From an uncultured Clostridia bacterium (lineage in GTDB: Bacteria; Bacillota; Clostridia; Lachnospirales; Anaerotignaceae), in the NCBI GenBank assembly GCA_910586765.1, contig CAJUJJ010000004.1, positions 1 to 64,000 on the forward strand: a stretch of DNA of 64,000 bases, in the 5' to 3' direction. Of this stretch, positions 27,343 to 34,844 are shown one piece after another. A program made the position numbers and the translations under genes. Positions within the stretch are counted from its first letter, which is position 1. Every line of letters starts with the position of its first letter. A model generated the notes under the pieces. That model was not told the origin of the DNA and ran no database searches. It saw nothing but the letters and a program-made list of their open reading frames with translations.

Positions 27343-28296
27343 ATGAAAATTGTTATTATTGAACCTTTGGGTATTACACCAGAAAAGGTTGAAGAAGCTG
27401 CAAAAGTGGTAAAACAAAAAGGGCATGAAGTCGTTTATTATGAAACTAGAACAGAGGATACTGCGGAATTGATAGAAAGAGGAAAAGATGCAGATATTAT
27501 TATTGTAGCAAATTTGCCTTTCCGTAAAAATGTAATAGAACATTGTAAAAACTTAAAATTGTTATCTGTTGCCTTTACAGGGGTAGACCATATTGATATT
27601 GACTATTGCAAACAAAAGGGAATTATGGTATGCAATGCAGCGGGATATTCTACAAATGCAGTAGCAGAACTAGCATTTGGTTTAGCAATTTCTGTATTAA
27701 GAAATATTCCAGCTTGTGATAGTGTAACAAGGGTAGAAGGTACAAAAGCAGGGCTTGTTGGTACAGAACTTTATAACAAAACATTTGGTGTAGTTGGTAC
27801 AGGTGCGATTGGCACAAAAGTTGCTTTGATAGCACAGGCTTTTGGCTGTAATGTCATAGCATATAGTAGGACAGAAAGAGAGAATGTAAAACAAGCTGGT
27901 ATTAAATATGTATCTTTGGAAGAATTATTAAAACAAAGTGACATTGTATCACTTCATGTACCTTTTAATAATGAAACAAAACAACTGATAGGAAAAGAAC
28001 AAATTGCAATGATGAAAAAAACTGCAATATTGTTAAATACAGCAAGAGGCGGTGTTGTAGATAATAATGCACTTGCTGATGCACTCAATGAGCAAAAAAT
28101 AGCTGGAGCAGGTATTGATGTATTTGAAATGGAACCTCCTATTGCTAAAACACACCCATTAGTAAATGCAAAACATACAGTGTTGACACCTCACGTTGCT
28201 TTTGCTTCTGAGGAAGCGTTGTATGCAAGAGCGTTAATTGTGTTTGATAATATTATAAATTGGGAAGCTGGCACAGCGAAAAATGTAATTGTTTAA
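27343..28296 (+). CDS. D-isomer-specific 2-hydroxyacid dehydrogenase
   Basis: A 317-residue NAD-dependent dehydrogenase of the phosphoglycerate/hydroxypyruvate type. VVGTGAIGTKVALIAQAFG binds NAD. The catalytic Arg lies in NTARGGVVDNNAL, the Glu in GIDVFEMEPP, and the His in LTPHVAFAS. It lacks the C-terminal ACT domain of many SerA proteins. The substrate cannot be read from the sequence. GGAGGG precedes the ATG, and a terminator follows. Confidence 0.88.
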   Translation: MKIVIIEPLGITPEKVEEAAKVVKQKGHEVVYYETRTEDTAELIERGKDADIIIVANLPFRKNVIEHCKNLKLLSVAFTGVDHIDIDYCKQKGIMVCNAAGYSTNAVAELAFGLAISVLRNIPACDSVTRVEGTKAGLVGTELYNKTFGVVGTGAIGTKVALIAQAFGCNVIAYSRTERENVKQAGIKYVSLEELLKQSDIVSLHVPFNNETKQLIGKEQIAMMKKTAILLNTARGGVVDNNALADALNEQKIAGAGIDVFEMEPPIAKTHPLVNAKHTVLTPHVAFASEEALYARALIVFDNIINWEAGTAKNVIV

Positions 28297-28302
28297 AATA
28301 AA

Positions 28303-28346
28303 TAAAAAGACATTAGTGATATTTCTATTTCTAATGTCTTTTTTTG
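28303..28346 (+). terminator. Terminator of the 2-hydroxyacid dehydrogenase gene
   Basis: AAAAAGACATTAG pairs with CTAATGTCTTTTT and runs into T residues. Confidence 0.85.
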
Positions 28347-28413
28347 TGCTATTGTCAATTTTGTTTGTATTGATTAAAATAATACTATATCAAAAAGAAA
28401 AGGAATGATAAAA

Positions 28414-29133
28414 ATGATACAAGTAACTTATTTTCACCACAGCGGATTTATGGTAGAAACAGAAAATAATTGTTTAATATTTGATTATTTTACAGAAAAC
28501 GGCAAATATGATTTTTTAGACATTTCGAAATATAGTTCTAAAAAAATAGTTGTGTTTGTATCTCATTTTCATCAAGACCACTATGACAGAAAAATATTTG
28601 ACTGGCAAAAAACAATACCACAAATACAATATGTTTTGTCAGATGATGTAACACCTATCAGAACTGTACAAAATGTGCATAAAGTACATTTCGGAAAAAA
28701 TTATCATATAGATGATATTGAAATAGAAACATTTCATTCTAATGATGAAGGTGTTGCGTTTTTGGTAAAGGCAGATAACAAAGTAATTTATCACGCAGGC
28801 GATTTGAATTGGTGGCATTGGAATGGTGAAAGCGACAAATTTAACAAAGGTATTGCTGGTATGTATAAAAAAGAAATTGATAGAATGAAAAATATGGTTG
28901 TTGATGTTGCATTTGTACCAGTAGACCCTCGTTTAGAGGAAAATTATATACTTGGTTTAGACTATATTATGAAAACAGTAAAAGTAAAAAAAGCGTTTCC
29001 TATGCACTTTTGGGAAAAATATGATATTTATGACACTTTACAAAAAGATGAAAGGAGTGTAAATTATAGAGATTGTGTTGTTCCGATACAACATACAAAT
29101 GAGTTGTTTGTGATAAAAGAGGAGGAAGTATAG
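28414..29133 (+). CDS. Metallo-beta-lactamase-fold hydrolase
   Basis: A 239-residue protein with the metal-binding motif VSHFHQDHYD near residue 50, a further His in YHAGDLNWWHW near 125, and FPMHFWEKYD near 195. This spacing fits the UlaG/YtkL-like branch of the fold; no substrate is evident. I chose the ATG at 28414, nine bases after AAAGGA; the ATG at 28405 overlaps that site. It overlaps the next gene by one base, so the two are coupled. Confidence 0.87.
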   Translation: MIQVTYFHHSGFMVETENNCLIFDYFTENGKYDFLDISKYSSKKIVVFVSHFHQDHYDRKIFDWQKTIPQIQYVLSDDVTPIRTVQNVHKVHFGKNYHIDDIEIETFHSNDEGVAFLVKADNKVIYHAGDLNWWHWNGESDKFNKGIAGMYKKEIDRMKNMVVDVAFVPVDPRLEENYILGLDYIMKTVKVKKAFPMHFWEKYDIYDTLQKDERSVNYRDCVVPIQHTNELFVIKEEEV

Positions 29134-29963
29134 TGAGTGTTAAATTGATAGCATTAGATATGGACGGTACACTTATGAACAGTAAAAGTGAACTGTCTGA
29201 AGGCAATAAAAAGGCATTAGAAAAAGCAATGAATGCAGGTATATTGGTAGTGCCAGCAACAGGACGTGTGTATAGTACATTACCAGAAAGTGTAAAAAAC
29301 TTGCCTGGTGTAGAATATGTGCTTTCTTCTAATGGTGCTGCGGTGTATCGTGTGGGAGAACAAAAACCTATTTATACCAATTTTATGAGTACAGAAAAAG
29401 CATTGAAAATTTATGAAGCAATAAAAGAAGTGCATTGTGTAAAAGAATTTTATATCAATGGATATGGGTATTTTGAGAAAAAAATATTAGATTGTATTGA
29501 TACATTTGATATATTGCCTGCTTTTCGTAAATATTATAAAACAACAAAAGTAGCAATGGAAAATATAGAAGAATTTATAGCACAAAATAAACAAGGTGTA
29601 GAAAAAATCAATTTGCCATGGATTACACCAGAATTAAGAAAAGAATTGCTACAATGTCTTTCTGTTGTAGAAGATATTGCATTGACATCTTCTTTAGGGG
29701 CAAATATAGAAATCAATAATAAAGGAGCAAATAAAGGAGATGGATTAAAAGGACTTTGTAATGTCATAGGATTGGATATGTCAGAAGTAATGGCTTGCGG
29801 AGATGGCGGAAATGATTTGGAAATGATAGAACAATCTGGCTATGGCATTGCTATGGCAAATGGAGAGGAAGAAATAAAACAAAAAGCAAAATTTGTAACA
29901 TTGTCAAATGATGAAGATGGTGTTGCATATGCCATTGAAAAGTTTTGTTTTGGAAATTTATAA
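29133..29963 (+). CDS. HAD-superfamily phosphatase, Cof/IIB type
   Basis: A 276-residue hydrolase. Motif I is ALDMDGTLMNSKSE at the N-terminus, motif II lies in LSSNGAAVYR, and motifs III/IV are KGDGLKGLCNVIG and VMACGDGGNDLEMIEQSGYGIAMANG. Such enzymes dephosphorylate sugar phosphates or flavin/pyridoxal phosphates. The start is a GTG that overlaps the stop of the previous gene, with GAGGAGG upstream. Confidence 0.92.
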   Translation: MSVKLIALDMDGTLMNSKSELSEGNKKALEKAMNAGILVVPATGRVYSTLPESVKNLPGVEYVLSSNGAAVYRVGEQKPIYTNFMSTEKALKIYEAIKEVHCVKEFYINGYGYFEKKILDCIDTFDILPAFRKYYKTTKVAMENIEEFIAQNKQGVEKINLPWITPELRKELLQCLSVVEDIALTSSLGANIEINNKGANKGDGLKGLCNVIGLDMSEVMACGDGGNDLEMIEQSGYGIAMANGEEEIKQKAKFVTLSNDEDGVAYAIEKFCFGNL

Positions 29964-30023
29964 TTGTCATAATATTGTTTTCTTTCTATAAATATATATT
30001 AAATGATATTTGGGGGAAAGAAT

Positions 30024-30854
30024 ATGTTTTTGATATTAGAGGGAAAACAAATTTTAAAAAAAAGTATTTTGTATTTATGTGCATTTTTGTGTCTTTTGTG
30101 TGTTACTAGAAAATTTCAGCCGAAAGCAGCAACTGCTTCTGTAGATACTTCTGATAAAAGTTATGTTGCAATAGTGATTGACGATTTTGGATATAATGGA
30201 GAAGGTACAGAAGATATGATAGCGTTAGATGTTCCTTTTACAGCAGCCGTAATGCCATTTTCAAGTAATTCAGCAGAAAATGTTTCAAAATTACAATCAG
30301 CGGGAAAAGAAATGATTGTACATATGCCTATGGAATCATTGACAGGCAAAAAGGAATGGGTAGGAGATAAAGGTGTATTTACTTCTATGTCTGATGAAGA
30401 AATTGCACAATGCGTTGAAGAAGCATTTTCTATTGTAGAGGGAGCAAAAGGTATTAACAATCATATGGGTTCTGCAATTATGGAAAATGAAAGGTGTTTC
30501 TCCGCAGTAATGAATGTAGTAGCACAAAAAGGACTTGTTTTTGTAGACAGTATGACAACAGCAAATTCTGTGGGAGATGCTGTGTGTCATAAAAAAGGAG
30601 TAACAATATTAAAAAGAGATGTTTTTTTAGATAGTACAGATGATATAAATGTAGTAAAAAAACAAATAATGCAGACAGCAGAAATTGCTAAACAAAAAGG
30701 TTATGCAATAGGAATTGGACACGTAGGCCCAGAAGGTGGCAATATTACAGTGCAAGCAATAAAAGAATTGGCACCTGTATTAGAAAAACAAGGTATTGTA
30801 TTTGTTACAGTAAGCCAACTAAATGAAATCGTAACAGCACAACAAAATAATTAA
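30024..30854 (+). CDS. Divergent polysaccharide deacetylase (YibQ/DUF610 family)
   Basis: A 276-residue exported protein. An N-terminal membrane segment (residues 12-25, SILYLCAFLCLLCV) precedes the catalytic barrel. IVIDDFGYN is the metal-binding N-terminal motif, with PFTAAVMPF, VHMPMES and NNHMGSAIM following. The family resembles polysaccharide deacetylases and probably acts on wall or exported glycans. The ATG at 30024 follows GGGGGAAAG; an upstream ATG at 30003 would include that site. Confidence 0.85.
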   Translation: MFLILEGKQILKKSILYLCAFLCLLCVTRKFQPKAATASVDTSDKSYVAIVIDDFGYNGEGTEDMIALDVPFTAAVMPFSSNSAENVSKLQSAGKEMIVHMPMESLTGKKEWVGDKGVFTSMSDEEIAQCVEEAFSIVEGAKGINNHMGSAIMENERCFSAVMNVVAQKGLVFVDSMTTANSVGDAVCHKKGVTILKRDVFLDSTDDINVVKKQIMQTAEIAKQKGYAIGIGHVGPEGGNITVQAIKELAPVLEKQGIVFVTVSQLNEIVTAQQNN

Positions 30855-30858
30855 AACG

Positions 30859-30889
30859 ATAAAAGGGCAAGTATGTACTGCCCTTTTTG
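30859..30889 (+). terminator. Terminator of the deacetylase gene
   Basis: AAAAGGGC pairs with GCCCTTTT over a 10-base loop and continues into T. Confidence 0.8.
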
Positions 30890-30896
30890 TATGTAT

Positions 30897-31109
30897 TTAT
30901 TTGTTAAAAAATTCTTTTGTACTAACGATAATACCGATAAATGCTAAAACACAAAATACTGTAAGAGGCAGTGATATATTAGAATAAAGTAATTTATCTG
31001 CTATACTGCTGTCTGAAAACATTTGATTTTGATATGCTGCAATGATACAACAACCAACGCCAATACTGCCACTTATTAATAAGCCAATACCATATAACAT
31101 ATTTTTCAT
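30897..31109 (-). CDS. Small membrane protein of unknown function
   Basis: A 70-residue protein with two hydrophobic segments (residues 5-25 and 45-62) joined by a short polar loop. I do not recognise the family. The ATG at 31109 lies six bases after AAAGGGG, which supports real translation. It stands alone between two terminators. Confidence 0.6.
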   Translation of the reverse strand: MKNMLYGIGLLISGSIGVGCCIIAAYQNQMFSDSSIADKLLYSNISLPLTVFCVLAFIGIIVSTKEFFNK

Positions 31110-31200
31110 AAAATTCCCCTTTCTATTGTAATACATTACTTCTTTTATAGTAACAATATTAGTATAGCATATAAATTATTATTTGAATAGTTTTTTATAT

Positions 31201-31229
31201 AAAAAAAGGACAGCTTTATATACTGTCCA
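31201..31229 (-). terminator. Terminator of the cyclophilin lipoprotein gene
   Basis: GGACAG pairs with CTGTCC, and on the minus strand seven T follow. Confidence 0.8.
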
Positions 31230-31240
31230 TTAAAATAGTA

Positions 31241-32077
31241 TTATTCATTTGCATGATATGGTTCTATAGTAATTTTTTCAATGATAATATCTTCTACTGG
31301 TTTATCAGAGCCATCTGTTTGTGAAATAGCAATAGCGTCTACGGCATCTAAGCCGCTATACACTTGTCCAAATATGGTATAAACACTGTTAGAAAATACA
31401 CTTTCTAATTCAATAGAGCCACCGTTTTGCTTATAATAGTCTATTGCTTTATTTGTAAAAGCATTTTTCATTTGGTTAATACTAATAAATCTTTCACCTA
31501 AATAAATGCCCATGTTGTCGCCATCTTCTTCTGTTGTTTTAGATTGTATTATAGTTTGTAATATCTGTTCTGAAACAGCATTGTTTTGTACTATAAAAAA
31601 TTGACTGCCGTTTGTGTTAGGGCCTCTGTTTGCCATAGCAACAGCACCTCTAAAAAAGTATAATTCGTCAGAAGGCTCATCTTCAAAATCTTTTTGCCAA
31701 ATACTTTCTCCTCCTGTACCAGTTCCTGTAGGGTCACCGCCTTGTATCATAAAATTGTTTATTACTCTATGAAATATTAAACCATCGAAATAACCTTCTT
31801 TTGCGTGGGTTTTGAAATTTTCAACCGCTTTAGGTGCTTGTTCTGGAAAAAACTGCATACGAATTTCCCCTTTATTTGTTTGTATTACGGCAATTTCATC
31901 GCCTTCTTTAGGCATTTGTGATTGTAAAAGTTCTGCATTTTCGTCACGTTGTTGTGTTTGGCTAATTTCTGAAGGTTCATTTTTTTCTGTTGGGGTGTTG
32001 TTTTCTGCATTTGCAGAACAACCTACAGCAGAAAAAAGAAACAGTGTCATAATAAAATAAGTTACTGCTTTTTTCAT
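31241..32077 (-). CDS. Peptidyl-prolyl cis-trans isomerase lipoprotein (cyclophilin type)
   Basis: A 278-residue exported enzyme that speeds proline isomerisation during folding outside the membrane. The signal peptide ends in a lipobox (SAVGC), so the mature protein is lipid-anchored. The cyclophilin core shows AVENFKTHAKEGYFDGLIFHRVINNFMIQGGDP in two adjacent blocks, GAVAMANRGPNTNGSQFFI, and FGQVYSGLDAVDAI. An insertion of about 40 residues separates the last two blocks. The ATG at 32077 follows GAAAGGA by nine bases. Confidence 0.92.
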   Translation of the reverse strand: MKKAVTYFIMTLFLFSAVGCSANAENNTPTEKNEPSEISQTQQRDENAELLQSQMPKEGDEIAVIQTNKGEIRMQFFPEQAPKAVENFKTHAKEGYFDGLIFHRVINNFMIQGGDPTGTGTGGESIWQKDFEDEPSDELYFFRGAVAMANRGPNTNGSQFFIVQNNAVSEQILQTIIQSKTTEEDGDNMGIYLGERFISINQMKNAFTNKAIDYYKQNGGSIELESVFSNSVYTIFGQVYSGLDAVDAIAISQTDGSDKPVEDIIIEKITIEPYHANE

Positions 32078-32233
32078 TTTATTCAATCCTTTCTGTTATG
32101 AATACTATTTGTCATTGTAGTATACTTTTTCTATACTGTCAATGTATTCAAAAGTAATTTAATCATTTGCAAATTTTTAAAAATTTATTTATAATGTGTA
32201 TTATCAAAATGTGTCATAAGGAGGTTAAATATT

Positions 32234-32545
32234 ATGTTGATTGTAAATACAGATTATATTTCAGGAAAAGAATTGGAAATGTTAGGAATGGTAAAAGGAA
32301 GTACCATACAATCAAAACATTTAGGAAAAGATATTTCACAAAGTTTTAAAACATTAGTAGGAGGAGAACTAAAAGCCTATACAGAAATGATGAATGACGC
32401 ACGTGCTTTAGCCACAGAAAGAATGAAGGCAGAAGCGACAGCAATGGGAGCTGACGCTATTGTAAATGTACGTTATTCTTCTTCCTCCGTTATGCAGGGG
32501 GCAGCAGAAGTTATGGCATATGGCACAGCAGTAAAATATAAATAA
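32234..32545 (+). CDS. YbjQ/UPF0145 family protein
   Basis: A 103-residue cytoplasmic protein. GKELEMLGMVKGSTIQSKHLGKDI, EMMNDARALATERMKAEA and GADAIVNVRYSSS are hallmarks of the YbjQ family, which forms pentameric rings and has no settled function. AAGGAGG precedes the ATG. It is transcribed alone and shares a terminator with the ANTAR gene. Confidence 0.88.
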   Translation: MLIVNTDYISGKELEMLGMVKGSTIQSKHLGKDISQSFKTLVGGELKAYTEMMNDARALATERMKAEATAMGADAIVNVRYSSSSVMQGAAEVMAYGTAVKYK

Positions 32546-32551
32546 AATAAA

Positions 32552-32590
32552 ATAAAAGCTGTAACTTCAACAATAAAAGTTACAGCTTTT
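32552..32590. terminator. Bidirectional terminator between ybjQ-like and ANTAR genes
   Basis: AAAAGCTGTAACTT pairs with AAGTTACAGCTTTT, with T runs on both strands and converging genes. Confidence 0.85.
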
Positions 32591-32595
32591 TGCTA

Positions 32596-33174
32596 TTAAA
32601 TTCTCTCATCATAACGAAGTATAATTTCTTTTGCAATTTCTTTTTTTTGTTTTCTTGTATTCATTGCTTGCCGTTCAATAAATTTGTGGGCTTCTTCTTC
32701 TGTTTTATTTTCGTATACCATTAAAAGATATTTTGCTTTTGCTGTTAGGCGAATATCTTCTATTTTATGTTGCAATTTTTTATTTTCTTGTACTAATTTA
32801 AAAAAGCGTCTTTGATTGCCTTGTAATAAAATGAGTGTTTGACGAAATTGCTGTCTTTGTATAGGCTTTGATAATACAAAAACACCTTCTTTTTCCATTT
32901 TTTCACATAAAGTACCCATAGCATCATTTTTCAGTAAAAGCAAAACACCAGCAGTTGTTTGTTTAACGGCAAATATAGCAATGTCTGTACCAAATTCATC
33001 TACTAAAGGCGTGTTAATTAATATAAAATCAAAAGTTTTTTGCTGTAAAAGTCTTCTGCCTTCTGCACCATAAAAGCAGATTTCGATTTGATAATAAGGA
33101 AAAAAAGAGGTAACGAAAGAATGTAATGTTTCACTGCTTTTTTCTGTTGCGGATAATATCAATATTCTTTCCAT
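32596..33174 (-). CDS. ANTAR-domain RNA-binding response regulator
   Basis: A 192-residue protein with a receiver-like N-terminal domain (RILILSATEKSSE; the usual acidic pocket is degenerate) and a C-terminal ANTAR helical bundle: QENKKLQHKIEDIRLTAKAK, then YLLMVYENKTEEEAHKFIERQAM. ANTAR proteins bind pairs of hexaloop hairpins in nascent RNA and prevent termination. It lies 24 bases behind glnA in one operon and so probably controls nitrogen assimilation. A matching two-hairpin motif lies before glnN at 34759-34808. Confidence 0.88.
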   Translation of the reverse strand: MERILILSATEKSSETLHSFVTSFFPYYQIEICFYGAEGRRLLQQKTFDFILINTPLVDEFGTDIAIFAVKQTTAGVLLLLKNDAMGTLCEKMEKEGVFVLSKPIQRQQFRQTLILLQGNQRRFFKLVQENKKLQHKIEDIRLTAKAKYLLMVYENKTEEEAHKFIERQAMNTRKQKKEIAKEIILRYDERI

Positions 33175-33198
33175 AATTTTTCACCACCTTTGCGGTGT

Positions 33199-34512
33199 TT
33201 AATATCGTTGAAAATACATATCATATTCTATTTTATTTCTGTCACTGGAGGAGAAAAATGTTTCCCATTCTCTTTGTTTTACAGCCAAATAACTTTTTAG
33301 TGTTCTTTCTGGTACAATAGATTTTACAAAATTGCTGTTTTTTGCTAATAAAATCGCTTCGTTTAATGTTTGAGGAAGCATTTCATATTCTTTCGTATCT
33401 TCGTGAGAGGCAGAAAATAAATTTAGATTGCAAGGCTTGGGTAAAGGACTTTGTTTTGAAATACCTTCTAAACCAGCATAAATCAATAATGTAAATGCTA
33501 AATAAGGATTAAAACAAGGGTCAGGAGAACGCAATTCCATACGCTGCATTTCTTTTTTTGCATGAGGAATACGTATCAACTGAGAGCGATTTTGATGTGA
33601 CCACGTCACATATTTTGGTGCTTCAAATTCTCCAAAACGAGCATAAGAATTTGTTAATGTATTTAAAAATAAAGAGATTTCTCTTACTCTGTATAATATG
33701 CCTGCAATAAAACTTTCGCAAATAGCAGAATGTTTTGTTCCTGTTTGTGTTTGAAAAATATTTTCTCCATTGCGAAAAAGTGATAAATTAATATGAACAC
33801 CATTTCCCGGCTTTCCAGAAAGTGGTTTTGGCAAAAAAGAAGCAAAAAGACCATTTGCAGAAGCAATATTTTTTACAACTGCTTTAAATGTTATAAAATT
33901 GTCAGCAGCTTCTAAAGCGTCAGCATATTTAAAATCAATTTCATTTTGTCCAGGACCTTGCTCATGATGAGAACTTTCAGGGTGTATTCCCATTTCTTCT
34001 AATGTAAGACAGATTTGACGACGTACATTTTCTCCTTTGTCAAGAGGGGCAACATCAAAATAACCTGCATTGTCATAAGGGATTAATGTAGGGGCATCTT
34101 CAAAAAGATAAAATTCACATTCTGTACCAAACATACAAGTTAAATTTTGTTTTGTAGCCTCTTTTACAGCATTTTGTAATAAATACCTGCCATCGCCTTC
34201 AAATGGCATACCATTAGGGTATTTGATATTGCAGTAAAGACGTATGACATCGCCTTCTGAAAAAGAACGCCAAGGCAATACAGAAAGTGTAGAAGGGTCT
34301 GGAAAGAGCAATAAATCAGAGGCTTCTACTTTCATAAAACCAGCAAATGCAGAAGCATCAAAAGAGATGCCTTCTTCAAATGCTTTTTTTAATGCTCTAG
34401 GTGTAATAGAAATATTTTTTTGTGTGCCAAAAATGTCACAAAAAGCAAGACGTATGAATTTAATATCGTTTTCTGAAACAAAATTTATAATTTCATTTTT
34501 AGTTATATTCAT
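33199..34512 (-). CDS. glnA: Glutamine synthetase, type I
   Basis: A 437-residue enzyme that makes glutamine from glutamate and ammonia. MFGTECEFYLFE, ESSHHEQGPGQNEIDFKYADALEAAD (split by one position), GNGVHINLSLF and RLEFR-like MELRSPDPCFNPYLAF are the expected metal and substrate segments. The length fits the short GSI-alpha group. AGGAGG precedes the ATG, and the ANTAR gene follows in the same operon. A second, type III, enzyme is encoded divergently. Confidence 0.95.
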   Translation of the reverse strand: MNITKNEIINFVSENDIKFIRLAFCDIFGTQKNISITPRALKKAFEEGISFDASAFAGFMKVEASDLLLFPDPSTLSVLPWRSFSEGDVIRLYCNIKYPNGMPFEGDGRYLLQNAVKEATKQNLTCMFGTECEFYLFEDAPTLIPYDNAGYFDVAPLDKGENVRRQICLTLEEMGIHPESSHHEQGPGQNEIDFKYADALEAADNFITFKAVVKNIASANGLFASFLPKPLSGKPGNGVHINLSLFRNGENIFQTQTGTKHSAICESFIAGILYRVREISLFLNTLTNSYARFGEFEAPKYVTWSHQNRSQLIRIPHAKKEMQRMELRSPDPCFNPYLAFTLLIYAGLEGISKQSPLPKPCNLNLFSASHEDTKEYEMLPQTLNEAILLAKNSNFVKSIVPERTLKSYLAVKQREWETFFSSSDRNKIEYDMYFQRY

Positions 34513-34718
34513 ATGTAACCTCCTATCATTATGAATATTTTGTAAAAAAAGAAAATACCATTTATTTATAAATTAAATTTTATATGATATTTTTAGTGTA
34601 GCATATTTTGGATATTCTAGCTACTTTACAGAATAAACAGAACAATGTGACATTTTATAAAAAAGTTTATAAAATATGTAAAATATTTTATTATTTTCAA
34701 AATAAATCAATATTTGAC
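34513..34718. other. AT-rich divergent intergenic region between glnA and glnN
   Basis: This region contains the glnA leader on the minus strand. I see no terminator or hexaloop pair on that side, unlike the glnN side, and no gene. Confidence 0.5.
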
Positions 34719-34748
34719 TTGACAAAATGGAATTAATAGGAATATAAT
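34719..34748 (+). promoter_or_regulatory. glnN promoter
   Basis: TTGACA at 34719-34724 and TATAAT at 34743-34748 are both perfect consensus hexamers, with an 18-base spacer. Confidence 0.8.
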
Positions 34749-34758
34749 GACGCAGTAA

Positions 34759-34808
34759 ACAACAATGGCGTTGTGAAAGGAAAGAGTCTTTCATTACGTC
34801 ATTTTTTT
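34759..34808 (+). promoter_or_regulatory. Candidate ANTAR target: two hexaloop hairpins before a U run in the glnN leader
   Basis: Hairpin P1 is ACAAC-AATGGC-GTTGT (34759-34774). Hairpin P2 is TGAAAGG-AAAGAG-TCTTTCA (34774-34793). Both loops have six bases, with A at position 1 and G at position 4, the known ANTAR recognition pattern. A run of seven T follows at 34802-34808. An outer AATGAC/GTCATT helix could complete a terminator, but its left arm overlaps the -10 and may not be transcribed; GTAA/TTAC is a shorter alternative. Confidence 0.65.
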
Positions 34809-34844
34809 ATGGAATAATAAGCTACCTTATGGGAGGTAAATCAT

